Of a DNA stretch of 64,000 bases, positions 9,543 to 18,170 are shown piece after piece. The DNA comes from Levilactobacillus yonginensis (lineage in GTDB: Bacteria > Bacillota > Bacilli > Lactobacillales > Lactobacillaceae), in NCBI RefSeq assembly GCF_964065165.1, contig NZ_OZ061549.1, positions 930,001 to 994,000 on the forward strand, written 5' to 3'. How positions within the stretch are numbered: position 1 is the first letter of the stretch; every line of letters begins with the position of its first letter. Below the pieces are notes generated by a model that did no database searches, was not told the origin of the DNA, and was given only the letters and a program-made list of their open reading frames with translations. The position numbers and the translations under genes are program-made.

Positions 9543-10556
9543 TTAGGCTTTCCAGGTAATTGGGGCTTGCTGTGCCAAAATCTGATCGATTCGTTCTAGC
9601 TCGGCAGCAGTAAATGTTAAATGATCTAACGCCTGAACATTGGCGACAACCTGTTCAGGCCGACTAGCACCAATCAAGACGCTCGCAATGGCTGGTTGCC
9701 GTAAATTCCAGGCCAGTGCCATTTGCGCCAAGCTTTGATGGCGACTCGCTGCAACTTCATTCAACCGTTTGACAGTCGTAAGTGTCTGTTCGACTTGGGC
9801 TGGCTCCAAGAAAGGAATCGTCCCCTTGTTAGCTCGCGAGTTGGCTGGAATACCATGTAAGTATTTGTCCGTTAATAGTCCCTGACACAACGAACTGAAA
9901 CTAACTGCGGCCTTATTTTCAGCTGTTAAAATCGGTAAGACATCGTCTTCAACCTGACGATTCAACATGTTATAGCGGGGTTGATGAATAATAAACGGTG
10001 TCTTGAGGTCCCGGAAAATATCGACCATGACCTTCGTCTGTGCACCATTATAATTGGAAATACCAACGTAGAGGGTCTTCCCGTCGCGCACCAACTGGTC
10101 CAGCGTTAAAGCCGTCTCCTCAGGGTCAGTAGCAGGATCTGGCCGATGACTGTAGAAAATATCAAAATAATCTAGACCGGTCCGCTTCAAGCTCTGATTA
10201 GCACTCGCAATGATACTTTTGCGGGACCCCCAATTACCGTAAGGTCCAGGCCACATCACGTAGCCTGCCTTGCTGGCAATCACCATTTCATCCCGATATG
10301 GTTTCATATCGCTGGCCATGATCCGACCAAAATTTTCCTCGGCGCTCCCAGGAACTGGTCCATAATTATTAGCTAAATCAAAGTACGTAATCCCCAAATC
10401 AAACGCTTGATGAACAATTGCGCGCTGCGTGTCAAAGGGGTCAACACTCCCAAAATTATTCCATAGTCCCAGCCCAATTGCTGATAGTTTGAGACCACTA
10501 ATTCCTAATCGATTATAAACCATATTATCGTAACGTTGTTCATTCGCCTGATACAT
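9543..10556 (-). CDS. Aldo/keto reductase, YghZ-like (L-glyceraldehyde-3-phosphate reductase type)
   Basis: A 337-aa TIM-barrel NADPH-dependent reductase. It closely follows the E. coli YghZ/Gpr pattern: LGLWNNFG, a DLANNYGPVPGSAEENFGR segment with the catalytic Tyr, SKAGYVMWPGPYG with the catalytic Lys, and FYSHRPDP with the catalytic His. The C-terminal VLIGASRPEQ is the cofactor phosphate-binding region. In E. coli this enzyme detoxifies L-glyceraldehyde-3-phosphate; the same role here is inference. I start at the ATG giving MYQANEQRY because GAGGAGG lies 8 nt before it; a longer version adds 18 unconserved residues. It is a single gene without obvious operon partners. Confidence 0.88.
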   Translation of the reverse strand: MYQANEQRYDNMVYNRLGISGLKLSAIGLGLWNNFGSVDPFDTQRAIVHQAFDLGITYFDLANNYGPVPGSAEENFGRIMASDMKPYRDEMVIASKAGYVMWPGPYGNWGSRKSIIASANQSLKRTGLDYFDIFYSHRPDPATDPEETALTLDQLVRDGKTLYVGISNYNGAQTKVMVDIFRDLKTPFIIHQPRYNMLNRQVEDDVLPILTAENKAAVSFSSLCQGLLTDKYLHGIPANSRANKGTIPFLEPAQVEQTLTTVKRLNEVAASRHQSLAQMALAWNLRQPAIASVLIGASRPEQVVANVQALDHLTFTAAELERIDQILAQQAPITWKA

Positions 10557-10736
10557 CCAAACACCCTCCTCAAGTTCCATACACTTTAAGGATACCGCTT
10601 TCATCCCCATTTGGGGAGTGACTTATCAGTGGTTTCAGTCTAATCCTCCAACTAAATTAAATGAGCAACAACTGTCTAGGATCTTGGTCCTGGACACCGG
10701 TTGCCCTTTTTACCTGGCTTAAATGTGCATTAGAGA

Positions 10737-11258
10737 TCAGTCGGGATCCACCGGCAACCGATAGACCATTTCAATGGCTGAAACTTGTTCACCATCGGCC
10801 GTGGTCACGGTCTCAATTGGCATCTCTGTGCGGGTAAAGCCTAATTTTTCGTAGAGTTTTACAGCAGCAACGTTTCGTGTCTGAACGGTCAGACCAATGG
10901 CCACCAACGAACTAGCCGCTTCAGCCCAGTAGAGGGCTTCGTCAACCAGCGCTGTACCAATTCCCTGGTGCCAGTACGACTTTTCCACAGCAATTCCTAA
11001 TTCACCGACGTTTCCCTGTGGCGTGGGAACGATTGAACAAACGCCTAGAAGTTCATCCCCCAAGCTGGCAACAAGAACCAGGTGCCGTGAGCTCTGTTGG
11101 ATTTGATCCAATTGATCTGCTTCTTGTGCGGCACTAATCGTTTCATCGGCGTTGGCTAAACAAAACGTATCGCTCTCCGTTTGTAAACGTGCCAACAACG
11201 CTAGCAAGTTCGCAGCATCTGCTGGCTCTGGTAGGCGGATTGCAACTTCTTCACTCAT
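10737..11258 (-). CDS. GNAT-family N-acetyltransferase
   Basis: A 173-aa acetyltransferase of the GNAT fold. The acetyl-CoA binding loop is seen in ELGIAVEKSYWHQGIGTALVDEAL (Q-x-x-G-I-G motif A). It is followed by NVAAVKLYEKLGFTRTE, the typical motif B. The substrate is unknown. Its ATG overlaps the tsaE stop by 4 nt (ATGA), so it is translationally coupled to tsaE. It is not RimI by position alone, although tsaE and rimI are neighbours in some genomes; I would keep the general name. Confidence 0.88.
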   Translation of the reverse strand: MSEEVAIRLPEPADAANLLALLARLQTESDTFCLANADETISAAQEADQLDQIQQSSRHLVLVASLGDELLGVCSIVPTPQGNVGELGIAVEKSYWHQGIGTALVDEALYWAEAASSLVAIGLTVQTRNVAAVKLYEKLGFTRTEMPIETVTTADGEQVSAIEMVYRLPVDPD

Positions 11259-11728
11259 TTTTGGGTGGCCTCCAGTTGCTGAACAAGTTGGGTAAACCGG
11301 TCGCCGACAGGTTCAAACCGCAAAGTCCGCTGGCTTTCACCTGCATCGTCGTCACGTTTGAACACGATTCGCAGATAATTTTCAGGCAGCTCATCCTCAA
11401 TAAACTTGGACCATTCAACCACGTTCACGCCATCTCCGTTAAAGTATTCATCGAGGCCCAACTCGTCCCCGCTACCATCTTCCAGACGATAAACGTCCAT
11501 ATGATACAGGGGTAACCGGCCGCCCTGGTACTCACGAATGATGGTAAAGGTGGGACTTTTCACGTTGCGCTTGATGCCTAATCCAGCCGCCAATCCCTTG
11601 GTGAACGTCGTCTTCCCAGCACCTAAGTCACCGTCCAACAAAATCACATCTTGTGCAGCTAATCCAGGTGCCAACTGCTGCCCCAAAGCCATCGTTTCTT
11701 CCGGACTAGTAACCGTTATTTCAAACAT
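11255..11728 (-). CDS. tsaE: tRNA threonylcarbamoyladenosine biosynthesis ATPase TsaE
   Basis: A 157-aa P-loop ATPase that works with TsaB and TsaD to make the t6A37 modification of ANN-decoding tRNAs. The Walker A motif GDLGAGKTT is at about residues 33-41 and the family segment VKSPTFTIIREYQ follows. LYHMDVYRLEDG and VNVVEWSKFIEDELPENYL are also characteristic. An AAAAGGGG ribosome site precedes the ATG. It follows pta and overlaps the GNAT gene. The hairpin at 11851-11893 stands between pta and tsaE, so it may be transcribed separately. Confidence 0.96.
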   Translation of the reverse strand: MFEITVTSPEETMALGQQLAPGLAAQDVILLDGDLGAGKTTFTKGLAAGLGIKRNVKSPTFTIIREYQGGRLPLYHMDVYRLEDGSGDELGLDEYFNGDGVNVVEWSKFIEDELPENYLRIVFKRDDDAGESQRTLRFEPVGDRFTQLVQQLEATQK

Positions 11729-11850
11729 TCTTGGTAACCCCTTTTTAAACAGATTATTATTTTTAGATTAACATTATCAACGCGGAAGTGAAAGCCATGT
11801 CCCCCCATTGCTGACAGCCACTTCTAGCACTCCCACTCTAGTAATCCTAA

Positions 11851-11893
11851 CAAATAGTACCCGAACCGCTAACGAATAGCAATTCGGGTACTA
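11851..11893 (-). terminator. Terminator after pta
   Basis: Ten-bp arms AGTACCCGAA and TTCGGGTACT enclose an inner GCTA/TAGC stem. On the minus strand the hairpin is followed by ATTTGTT, only moderately T-rich. Confidence 0.6.
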
Positions 11894-11915
11894 GATCAAT
11901 TCAAGATAAATTCAA

Positions 11916-12893
11916 TTAGTTTAAAGACTGGGCCGCCGTGATAATGGCAACCTTGTAAACATCTTCTTCATTGCAACCACGAGACAAGTCAGAAACTGGT
12001 TTGTTCAAGCCTTGCAAGATTGGTCCAATCGCTTCGAATCCACCGAAGCGTTGTGCAATCTTGTAACCAATGTTCCCGGATTGTAGTTCTGGGAAGACAA
12101 AGACGTTGGCATGACCAGCAACTTTAGAGTCTGGCGCCTTTTGAGCGGCAACACTTGGGACAAAGGAAGCATCAAATTGTAATTCCCCATCAACGGCCAA
12201 ATCTGGTGCCGTTTCATGAGCAATCTTGGTAGCTTCTTGAACCTTAGTGACCATTTCACCCTTAGCAGAACCCTTCGTGGAGAAGCTAAGCAAAGCAACC
12301 TTAGGGTCAATATCGAAGACTTTAGCCGTATGAGCACTTTCAACGGCAACTTCAGCCATCCCAGCAGCATCTAATTCAATGTTGATGGCACAATCAGCGA
12401 AGACGTAACGTTCATCACCTTTTTGCATGATGAAGGCCCCACTGATTCGCTTGACGCCTTCCTTAGTCTTGATAATTTGTAAGGCAGGACGAACAGTATC
12501 ACCAGTTGGATGAATGGCACCGGAGACCATCCCATCAGCTTGGTCCATGTAAACCATCATGGTCCCAATATAGTTAGGGTCTTCCAGCATCTTTTCAGCC
12601 TGTTCAACAGTGTTCTTACCATGACGCCGTTCAACTAAAGCATCCAGCATCGCTTGGTGCTTGTCAGCTGGCATCGTAGCAGGGTCCAAAATCTCTAATG
12701 GACTTAGGTCGATGGCGTTATCAGTGGCTGTCTTTTCGATTTCGCTTTGCTTGCCCAAGACGATGGCCTTGATCAGCCCGTCGGCGGCTAAACGGCTAGC
12801 GGCGCCTAATACTCGTACATCTTCCCCTTCAGGAAATACAATGGTTTTGTTTTGTCCGTTGATCTTTTGTTTAAGACTATCAAAAAGTTCCAT
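11916..12893 (-). CDS. pta: Phosphate acetyltransferase
   Basis: Pta converts acetyl-CoA and phosphate to acetyl phosphate and CoA, feeding the acetate kinase route or acting in reverse for acetyl-CoA supply. It is the short (325 aa) single-domain form normal for Firmicutes, without the N-terminal DRTGG region. Recognisable stretches are FPEGEDVRVLGAA near the N-terminus and MVSGAIHPTGDTVRPALQI and FADCAIN in the catalytic domain. GGAGGTCACC lies before the ATG. It lies 45 bp downstream of ung and is probably in one operon with it. Confidence 0.97.
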   Translation of the reverse strand: MELFDSLKQKINGQNKTIVFPEGEDVRVLGAASRLAADGLIKAIVLGKQSEIEKTATDNAIDLSPLEILDPATMPADKHQAMLDALVERRHGKNTVEQAEKMLEDPNYIGTMMVYMDQADGMVSGAIHPTGDTVRPALQIIKTKEGVKRISGAFIMQKGDERYVFADCAINIELDAAGMAEVAVESAHTAKVFDIDPKVALLSFSTKGSAKGEMVTKVQEATKIAHETAPDLAVDGELQFDASFVPSVAAQKAPDSKVAGHANVFVFPELQSGNIGYKIAQRFGGFEAIGPILQGLNKPVSDLSRGCNEEDVYKVAIITAAQSLN

Positions 12894-12938
12894 AAATGGT
12901 GACCTCCATAAAATATCCCACGAATCAATTCTCTTATG

Positions 12939-13658
12939 CTATGCCTGGTTGGATGCCGTGTTTGGCCCCTCGTCGACGTTGGCATGCTCTGGGAGCTGCC
13001 AATCGATGGGACTTTCACCTAATGATGTCAACGCGATGTTGGTTTTGGAAAAAGGCTTGGAACCAAAGAATCCTCGGTTAGCGGATAACGGACTCGGGTG
13101 CGCTGACTGAAGAACGATGTTAGTCTGCGTATCGATCAACTTGATCTTTGAGCGCGCTGCATTACCCCACAGGATAAAAACAACGGGTTCCGGCCTTGCC
13201 GATAGCTTAGCAATCGCCGCATCGGTCAGTCGTTCCCAGCCATGCCCCTTATGTGAAAAGGCTTTGCCGTAACGAACCGTTAACACAGAGTTGAGAAGCA
13301 ACACGCCTTGCTTGGCCCACTTTTCAAGGTAACCATGCGAGACCGGTTGAATTCCCAAATCACTCTCTAATTCCTTGTAAATATTCACTAACGACGGTGG
13401 AATTTTTGTGCCGGGTAACACCGAAAAACTACACCCGTGAGCCTGTCCCGGATTATGGTACGGGTCCTGTCCCAGAATGACGACCTTTACCTGGCTAAAT
13501 GGCGTCCATTCGAACGCGGTAAAGATGTGATACATGTCTGGATAAATTTGATAATGCTGATACTCCTCGACTAAGAACTCACGTAATTGTTGATAGTAAG
13601 CTTGTTCAAACTCGGGTTCAAGTACCGGCCACCAATCATTATGAATAAACGGTTTCAT
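12939..13658 (-). CDS. ung: Uracil-DNA glycosylase (family 1)
   Basis: Removes uracil from DNA, starting base excision repair. The water-activating loop [13 protein letters not shown] has the catalytic Asp near residue 64. Other motifs are the uracil-binding region [10 protein letters not shown] and the DNA-intercalation loop [13 protein letters not shown] with the catalytic His. I start at the ATG giving [10 protein letters not shown] (239 aa), behind GCGAGGTG; an upstream ATG adds 14 residues that family members lack. It lies next to pta, an arrangement known from other lactobacilli. Confidence 0.97.
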   Translation of the reverse strand: MKPFIHNDWWPVLEPEFEQAYYQQLREFLVEEYQHYQIYPDMYHIFTAFEWTPFSQVKVVILGQDPYHNPGQAHGCSFSVLPGTKIPPSLVNIYKELESDLGIQPVSHGYLEKWAKQGVLLLNSVLTVRYGKAFSHKGHGWERLTDAAIAKLSARPEPVVFILWGNAARSKIKLIDTQTNIVLQSAHPSPLSANRGFFGSKPFSKTNIALTSLGESPIDWQLPEHANVDEGPNTASNQA

Positions 13659-13781
13659 TCCCAACACCTCGCCTTTTATTCTATCATAAAGCGACCGCAA
13701 ATGATATTATCCACCGACATCAGGTCAAACATGATAGAATGTAGGTGACGTAAATCTAAATAAGCTGCAAAGGAGGTCCCC

Positions 13782-14351
13782 ATGCGTAAACTTTATCTAA
13801 ATGAAGCCGCCCTTTCCGCCAAAGCGACGACCGTGATTCACGACGAGCAGAACCAATCTTGCTACTTATTAGTCGGAAAATGGGGGCTCCGAGCTGACGT
13901 TCTTTCCGTTTACACCATTGCGGGAGAATTGGAAGCCGAAGTTAAACAGGACTCATTAGGTCTCTTACCGAAGTTTCGGTTAGTCTATCACCGCCAGGTC
14001 GTGGGCCGCGTCAGTAAAACTTTCGGTGTGATTCGTGAGGTGCTCTTTGTTCGTGGCTTGAACTGGGTCATCATGGGGAGTTTAGCCAGCGGACGGTTCC
14101 GGATTTATCATGGCCGCGACCAGGTCGCTACGATTGCAGTTATCGATCACTCTGGTGGCGGCACCGTTGAACTAACCGTTGATCAACCAGATCATGAAGC
14201 ATTAATCGTTTGCCTAGCTGCTATCCTTAACCGCTGGGCTCGCCATCAGCAAAAGTTACCCGAGTTACTGCACAACCACGCTTGGGTCCCGCATCCAGCA
14301 CAATCTGGGAGTGTGGCTCCGACCATTGACCATCGCAAAGATTCTGACTGA
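13782..14351 (+). CDS. LURP-one-related / tubby-C-like protein of unknown function
   Basis: A 189-aa protein with alternating beta strands and no signal or membrane segments. Pattern and order (RKLYLNEAA, LLVGKWGLRADVLSVYTIAGE, FRLVYHRQVVGRVSKTFG) match the LURP-one-related family, whose fold resembles the tubby C-terminal domain. The biochemical role is unknown in bacteria; membrane-lipid tethering is only a family-level suggestion. The start has a strong AAAGGAGG site. It is a lone plus-strand gene, divergent from ung and followed by a strong terminator. Confidence 0.75.
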   Translation: MRKLYLNEAALSAKATTVIHDEQNQSCYLLVGKWGLRADVLSVYTIAGELEAEVKQDSLGLLPKFRLVYHRQVVGRVSKTFGVIREVLFVRGLNWVIMGSLASGRFRIYHGRDQVATIAVIDHSGGGTVELTVDQPDHEALIVCLAAILNRWARHQQKLPELLHNHAWVPHPAQSGSVAPTIDHRKDSD

Positions 14352-14401
14352 AATTTTTAACCATTAATTTATCAACCGTTGAATCGACCCTACTTGCACT
14401 G

Positions 14402-14442
14402 AAAAAGCTACGACGCAATCGTCTTTGCGTCGTAGCCTTTTT
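14402..14442. terminator. Bidirectional terminator
   Basis: A perfect 12-bp stem (GCTACGACGCAA with TTGCGTCGTAGC) is flanked by A-rich and T-rich runs. It separates the converging LURP-one-like and surface-protein genes. Confidence 0.9.
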
Positions 14443-14474
14443 GATGACTATTTTAAATTTCACTATTTCTCGAC

Positions 14475-16244
14475 TTATGGCTTCACCATGACTAACTTCT
14501 TATTTGCAGTCACATACTTGCCATTTGTTAGCTGGAAACGCGTCGTCTTGTTATAAGTGACAATCTTCTTGACCTTTAAAATTTGCCCCTTACGATAGTG
14601 GCCATGCTTGGTCGTTAACGACTTTTGCTGATAACGGTTAACACCTTTGGCATTAATTACACGAACCTGCTTTTGCTTTGTCTGATAGTAGACGGAGCTG
14701 ACGAAGGACTTTTTAGCTGTAATATAGCCGGTTTTTCCCGCTGTCTTCGAATGATGATTGACGTCTTTAACCTCGTAACGCAGATTACCGTTCTTGGACG
14801 TAGCCATTCCCTTCACCACGAACATTGGCCGGTTAACCCGCTCTTGCTTCCCATACCAATGCTTAAGTGTCTTTTTAGAAAAATTTTTACTCCTGTATAA
14901 GCCAATTTTCTTCGTGGCGTATACAACGCTCGAAATTGGTGCCACTGACGCTCCGTCCCCACCCGTTGCAAGGTCAGGCACGTAGTGGAAGGTTACCGTT
15001 TGAGCTTGAGTGGTGTAAGCACCAGTTGCTGGTCCAGTTACTTTAGCCAGTTTATACCCGTTAAAGACCAACTGGTTGGCTGAATAGCTAGCACCTAGCT
15101 CACCCGTCAACACCTGATTGTCAGAGAGTTTACGTTGATTCTGGTCCAAATACTGAACGGTAACTGGTTGAGCCTGCTCTATTGGTGGAACGATTGGTGG
15201 CGTCGTTGGTTCAATGACCCGATTGACTGGCTCCCAGACATACGTTTCTAAACTGGTTGGCCGGTCAGCAGTCGTATACTGAGCTATGATTGCTTTACCC
15301 GTATCGAAATGGTCGCCTAGCGGGTTCTTGACGGTCCCTGAACCAACCGCCTGCCACTTACCAGTGTAGTCATCAGAATCGATTGGTGCGTCATCCAAGC
15401 CCGTGTTGGCCTTGTCAATAAAAGCTGTCTGTGGCCCAAAGGTAATTTGCTGGATGGTTGACGCACCATAGAACATGTAGTAACCAGAAAAATTAGCCGG
15501 AGGCGCAAACTTTGGCAGACTAACCTTTTCCACACCCGAGCTGGTCAGCATATAACTAGAACTCGTGAGTTTCGTAAAAGTCCCATTCGCAAAGTTTAAT
15601 TCCTTGATGTTATTGGTTCCCCAGAACGCAGATGTCGCCGTTACCAAAGAACTTGTATCAAAGTTCCGAACATCCAGGGCTGTGACCCGCCCCTGCCCTT
15701 GAAACATGAAATTCATGTCCGTGACCTTACTAGTATCAAAGTGAGAGACATCAATCGTCGTCGTAACAGATTTCAAAGTCGTATCACAGAACATCCGACT
15801 CATGATCGTCGTATCAGACGTATTCAGTTTATCCAGGTTAACGTAGTCCGTGACATTTCGCAGCTGACCAAATAACCCGGTCGCATCTTTAGGTGCCTTG
15901 ATGGGGCCATCGAAAACAACTTTCGTGACCTGATCAGCCACCGTCTGTGCTTGATTAGTTGTCGGGGCCGAATTGCCTTCAGCTGCAGCAATTACTCGCG
16001 CAAACTGGCCAACTGCAACATTCGTTAAATCTGCTTCTGGTAACGATCCTGCTCCCAAGTGAAGCTCACCACTCGGCGTTAAATACCAAGTAACATCCCC
16101 ATAGGTGCCTGTGAGATTATCTGCCTTAACTGCAGCCGCCTGCGCAGTCACTGCAGTTGGTTGATGACCCATAACTAAACCACTTATTGGCTGTGCTACT
16201 CCCAGCGTTAAGCTGAGCAGAAGCAAAGTTGCTTTTCGGTTCAT
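14475..16244 (-). CDS. Secreted surface protein: BspA-type repeats, MucBP domain, DUF5776-like C-terminus
   Basis: A 589-aa exported protein, probably bound to the cell surface. An N-terminal signal peptide (about residues 1-38, ending near AQAAA) comes first. Residues about 100-330 hold BspA-like leucine-rich repeats (DUF285 type), with recurring ...FDTSKVTDMNFMF... and LDVRNFDTSSL... units. A MucBP-like domain follows at about 365-430 (VTVQYLDQNQRKL ... FHYVP). The last 140 residues are Lys-rich and look like the DUF5776 domain of lactobacilli (GKTGYITAKKSFV, QLTNGKYVTANKKLV). There is no LPXTG motif, so attachment may depend on the basic C-terminal domain. Adhesion to mucus or matrix is a family-based guess. 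GAGGAGGG lies before the ATG. Confidence 0.85.
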   Translation of the reverse strand: MNRKATLLLLSLTLGVAQPISGLVMGHQPTAVTAQAAAVKADNLTGTYGDVTWYLTPSGELHLGAGSLPEADLTNVAVGQFARVIAAAEGNSAPTTNQAQTVADQVTKVVFDGPIKAPKDATGLFGQLRNVTDYVNLDKLNTSDTTIMSRMFCDTTLKSVTTTIDVSHFDTSKVTDMNFMFQGQGRVTALDVRNFDTSSLVTATSAFWGTNNIKELNFANGTFTKLTSSSYMLTSSGVEKVSLPKFAPPANFSGYYMFYGASTIQQITFGPQTAFIDKANTGLDDAPIDSDDYTGKWQAVGSGTVKNPLGDHFDTGKAIIAQYTTADRPTSLETYVWEPVNRVIEPTTPPIVPPIEQAQPVTVQYLDQNQRKLSDNQVLTGELGASYSANQLVFNGYKLAKVTGPATGAYTTQAQTVTFHYVPDLATGGDGASVAPISSVVYATKKIGLYRSKNFSKKTLKHWYGKQERVNRPMFVVKGMATSKNGNLRYEVKDVNHHSKTAGKTGYITAKKSFVSSVYYQTKQKQVRVINAKGVNRYQQKSLTTKHGHYRKGQILKVKKIVTYNKTTRFQLTNGKYVTANKKLVMVKP

Positions 16245-16314
16245 GATAATCCCTCCTCGTAAGTCGCCCCGATTTAATTTCTTGAAGCAATTTATACGCT
16301 CAAAATTCAGTCAT

Positions 16315-16349
16315 TGTATTCACTAGTTATATATTAACATGTATTCACT
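16315..16349 (-). promoter_or_regulatory. Direct repeats upstream of the surface-protein gene (candidate operator)
   Basis: Two identical 10-bp copies of TGTATTCACT (plus strand, 16315-16324 and 16340-16349) are spaced 25 bp apart. The leftmost copy is just upstream of a TATAAA -10-like element of the gene at 14475-16244. A separate palindrome TTATCA-CA-TGATAA occurs near 16380-16395. The binding protein is unknown. Confidence 0.4.
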
Positions 16350-16497
16350 TTGTTGAAAGATAATTTGACTTGCAATCTTTATCACATGATAAGGACTAAG
16401 TATCACCTGTCATCATAGGCTTTTTACTTAGTTTCCTCCGAAACCAGCTACGCTAGTTATACACTTTATGCGTAATTCTGTCCTTCATACCGGACAG

Positions 16498-16505
16498 CTT
16501 TATTT
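16498..16505. repeat. Left target-site duplication of the ISL3 element
   Basis: CTTTATTT, identical to the 8 bp directly after the right end of the element. Confidence 0.85.
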
Positions 16506-16520
16506 GGTTCTATGATATTT

Positions 16521-16548
16521 GGTGTTGATAGAGAAATCTATCAACACC
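16521..16548. repeat. Perfect 12-bp inverted repeat at the left end of the ISL3 element
   Basis: GGTGTTGATAGA and TCTATCAACACC are separated by GAAA. The outer arm is part of the terminal repeat. Such a hairpin can block read-through transcription or translation into the transposase. Confidence 0.8.
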
Positions 16549-17572
16549 AATTTTTTGTAAGTCATGTGGACACACTCAGATTGCCCAAACACCAATCGTT
16601 GCGAAACAACATCAGATTTCTCAAAACGTTCAACACGGCATCATTCAACAGTTAACTTCTGACCGAACGATGGCCAGCATCGCCGTTCAATACAATGTTT
16701 CAACTAACACAGTCAGTCGACAGCTAGTCTCGCTAGGACAACAAACTAAGCCAGCATATGATGGTTTGCCAGGCTCATTGTGCATCGACGAATTCCGTTC
16801 CACAAGTAATCAAATGAGTTTTATCGCAATTGACGCCGAGAAACATGACCTGGTTACCATCTTGCCGGGACGAAGAAATAAAGACATCAAAGAATTCTTT
16901 TTAAACCATTATTCCTTAACCAACCGCAGCAACGTCACTCGTGTCGTAATGGACTTTAATTCTCAGTATCAGTTAATTATTCACCAAATTTTTCCCAACG
17001 CCATTATTGTCGCCGATAATTTTCATTTAGTCCAGATGGTTCTTCGTTCTCTAAATCAAACTCGAGTCCAATTAATGAGGCGGTTCCCCAAGGAATCCCG
17101 AGAGTATCGCGTTCTTAAGCACTATTGGCGGCTCTATTTGGAGAGTTATAAAGACCTGGAGAAGAATAAACCACAGTGGTATTCACACCTCAAAGATCAT
17201 CTCACACAAGAGCAACTCGTTCTCGAGGGCTTGGACCTCAGCGAAGAATTTACGAACACCTATTACTCAGCACATTCCTTAGTAGAATCCATTCGAAAGC
17301 GTGACTTTTCAGCATTCATTGAAGCTTTAGGTGAAGTTGAGAACGTAAGTCCTCAACTTCTAACGACCATCAAAACGTTCATCCAGAAAAAGCAGTTCAT
17401 TCAAAACATGACGAACTGTTCAATTTCCAACGGTCCAATAGAAGGCGTCAATCGTAAGATCAAGCAAATAAAGCGCACCGCTTACGGTTATCGAAATTGG
17501 ATAAACTTCAGTTACCGAATCCAAATCGAATTCAAAATCAGAATACAAAAAAGAGGTCCAATTCGAAAGTGA
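16532..17572 (+). pseudogene. ISL3-family transposase, N-terminally truncated
   Basis: The frame is open from 16532 and reads FCKSCGHTQIAQTPIV, the second half of the N-terminal zinc finger, then the helix-turn-helix segment (TMASIAVQYNVSTNTV). The DDE catalytic core follows, with CIDEF (first Asp), VADNFHLV (second Asp) and SNGPIEGVN (Glu). About the first 80-100 residues expected for ISL3 transposases are missing, and a TAG stop lies just upstream at 16529. An ATG at 16670 would give 300 aa with the catalytic residues but without the zinc finger. Function is therefore doubtful, though it could act in trans if another copy supplied DNA binding. Confidence 0.85.
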
Positions 17573-17619
17573 ATTGAACCTCTGAAAATCCCTTCATCAA
17601 CACCGGTTGACAAAGAGCC

Positions 17620-17627
17620 CTTTATTT
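17620..17627. repeat. Right target-site duplication of the ISL3 element
   Basis: CTTTATTT, matching the left flank exactly. Confidence 0.85.
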
Positions 17628-17641
17628 AATGGAGCCATGAA

Positions 17642-17676
17642 AAAAGGGATCGAACGGTGTGCCGTTCAATCCCTTT
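17642..17676 (-). terminator. Terminator after smpB
   Basis: The stem AAAAGGGATTGAACGG pairs with CCGTTCGATCCCTTTT (one mismatch), has a short loop and is followed by T residues on the minus strand. Confidence 0.85.
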
Positions 17677-17681
17677 TCTGA

Positions 17682-18155
17682 TTAATAACGTTTCATGACC
17701 CGCGCAATTTGCCGGTCCTGTTCACGTCGTTTAATTGTTTCACGTTTATCGTATTCACGCTTACCAGTTGCCACGCCAATCAGAACCTTCGCAAATCCGT
17801 GTTTAAGGTACATCTTCAAGGGAACCAGGGTTACCCCCTTATCCATCGTTGCCTGTCCCAACCGCCGAATCTCCTTCTTATGCAGAAGTAGCTTACGGTT
17901 ACGTAACGGATCATGATTGAACCGATTGCCTTGAATGTATTCACTGATATGAACATTCATCAACCAGGCCTCGTTGTTGCGAACTTGAGCAAACCCATCC
18001 TGTAAGTTGACCCGCCGTTCACGTAGCGATTTGATTTCAGTCCCAGTCAGAACCAAACCAGCCTCGACCGTTTCAGAGACCGAATAATCGTGACGAGCTT
18101 TACGGTTCTGTGCTAAGACATTATCTGGCGTTTTCTTGGACTTTCTCTTTGCCAA
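17682..18155 (-). CDS. smpB: SsrA-binding protein SmpB
   Basis: Binds tmRNA and brings it to stalled ribosomes for trans-translation. The 157-aa length, [28 protein letters not shown] N-terminus, the segment [16 protein letters not shown] and the basic C-terminal tail ([14 protein letters not shown]) fit the family. It lies 15 bp after rnr, in the conserved secG-est-rnr-smpB order. RNase R acts with trans-translation in mRNA decay, so the pairing is functional. The tmRNA gene itself is not recognisable nearby. Confidence 0.97.
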   Translation of the reverse strand: MAKRKSKKTPDNVLAQNRKARHDYSVSETVEAGLVLTGTEIKSLRERRVNLQDGFAQVRNNEAWLMNVHISEYIQGNRFNHDPLRNRKLLLHKKEIRRLGQATMDKGVTLVPLKMYLKHGFAKVLIGVATGKREYDKRETIKRREQDRQIARVMKRY

Positions 18156-18170
18156 GTTCTGTCACCTCGC

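Larger units (their letters stand above)
16506..17619 (+). mobile_element. ISL3-family insertion sequence, internally deleted, with 8-bp target duplication
   Basis: A 1,114-bp element. Imperfect 28-bp inverted ends lie at 16506-16533 (GGTTCTATGATATTTGGTG...) and 17592-17619 (inverse GGCTCTTTGTCAACCGGTG...), agreeing at about 19 of 28 positions. Both flanks carry the same 8 bp CTTTATTT (16498-16505 and 17620-17627), which is the duplication size expected for ISL3 elements. Full ISL3 elements are about 1.3-1.5 kb, so roughly 0.3 kb is missing. The gap is at the left, where a terminal hairpin (16521-16548) runs straight into the middle of the transposase zinc-finger region. Confidence 0.88.

Noticed and set aside
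11729..11915. Riboswitch or small RNA between tsaE and pta
   Set aside because: Only the terminator hairpin is recognisable; no conserved aptamer pattern is seen.
17628..18170. tmRNA (ssrA) gene beside smpB
   Set aside because: No tRNA-Ala-like end or tag frame is visible near smpB; the intergenic spaces are too short.
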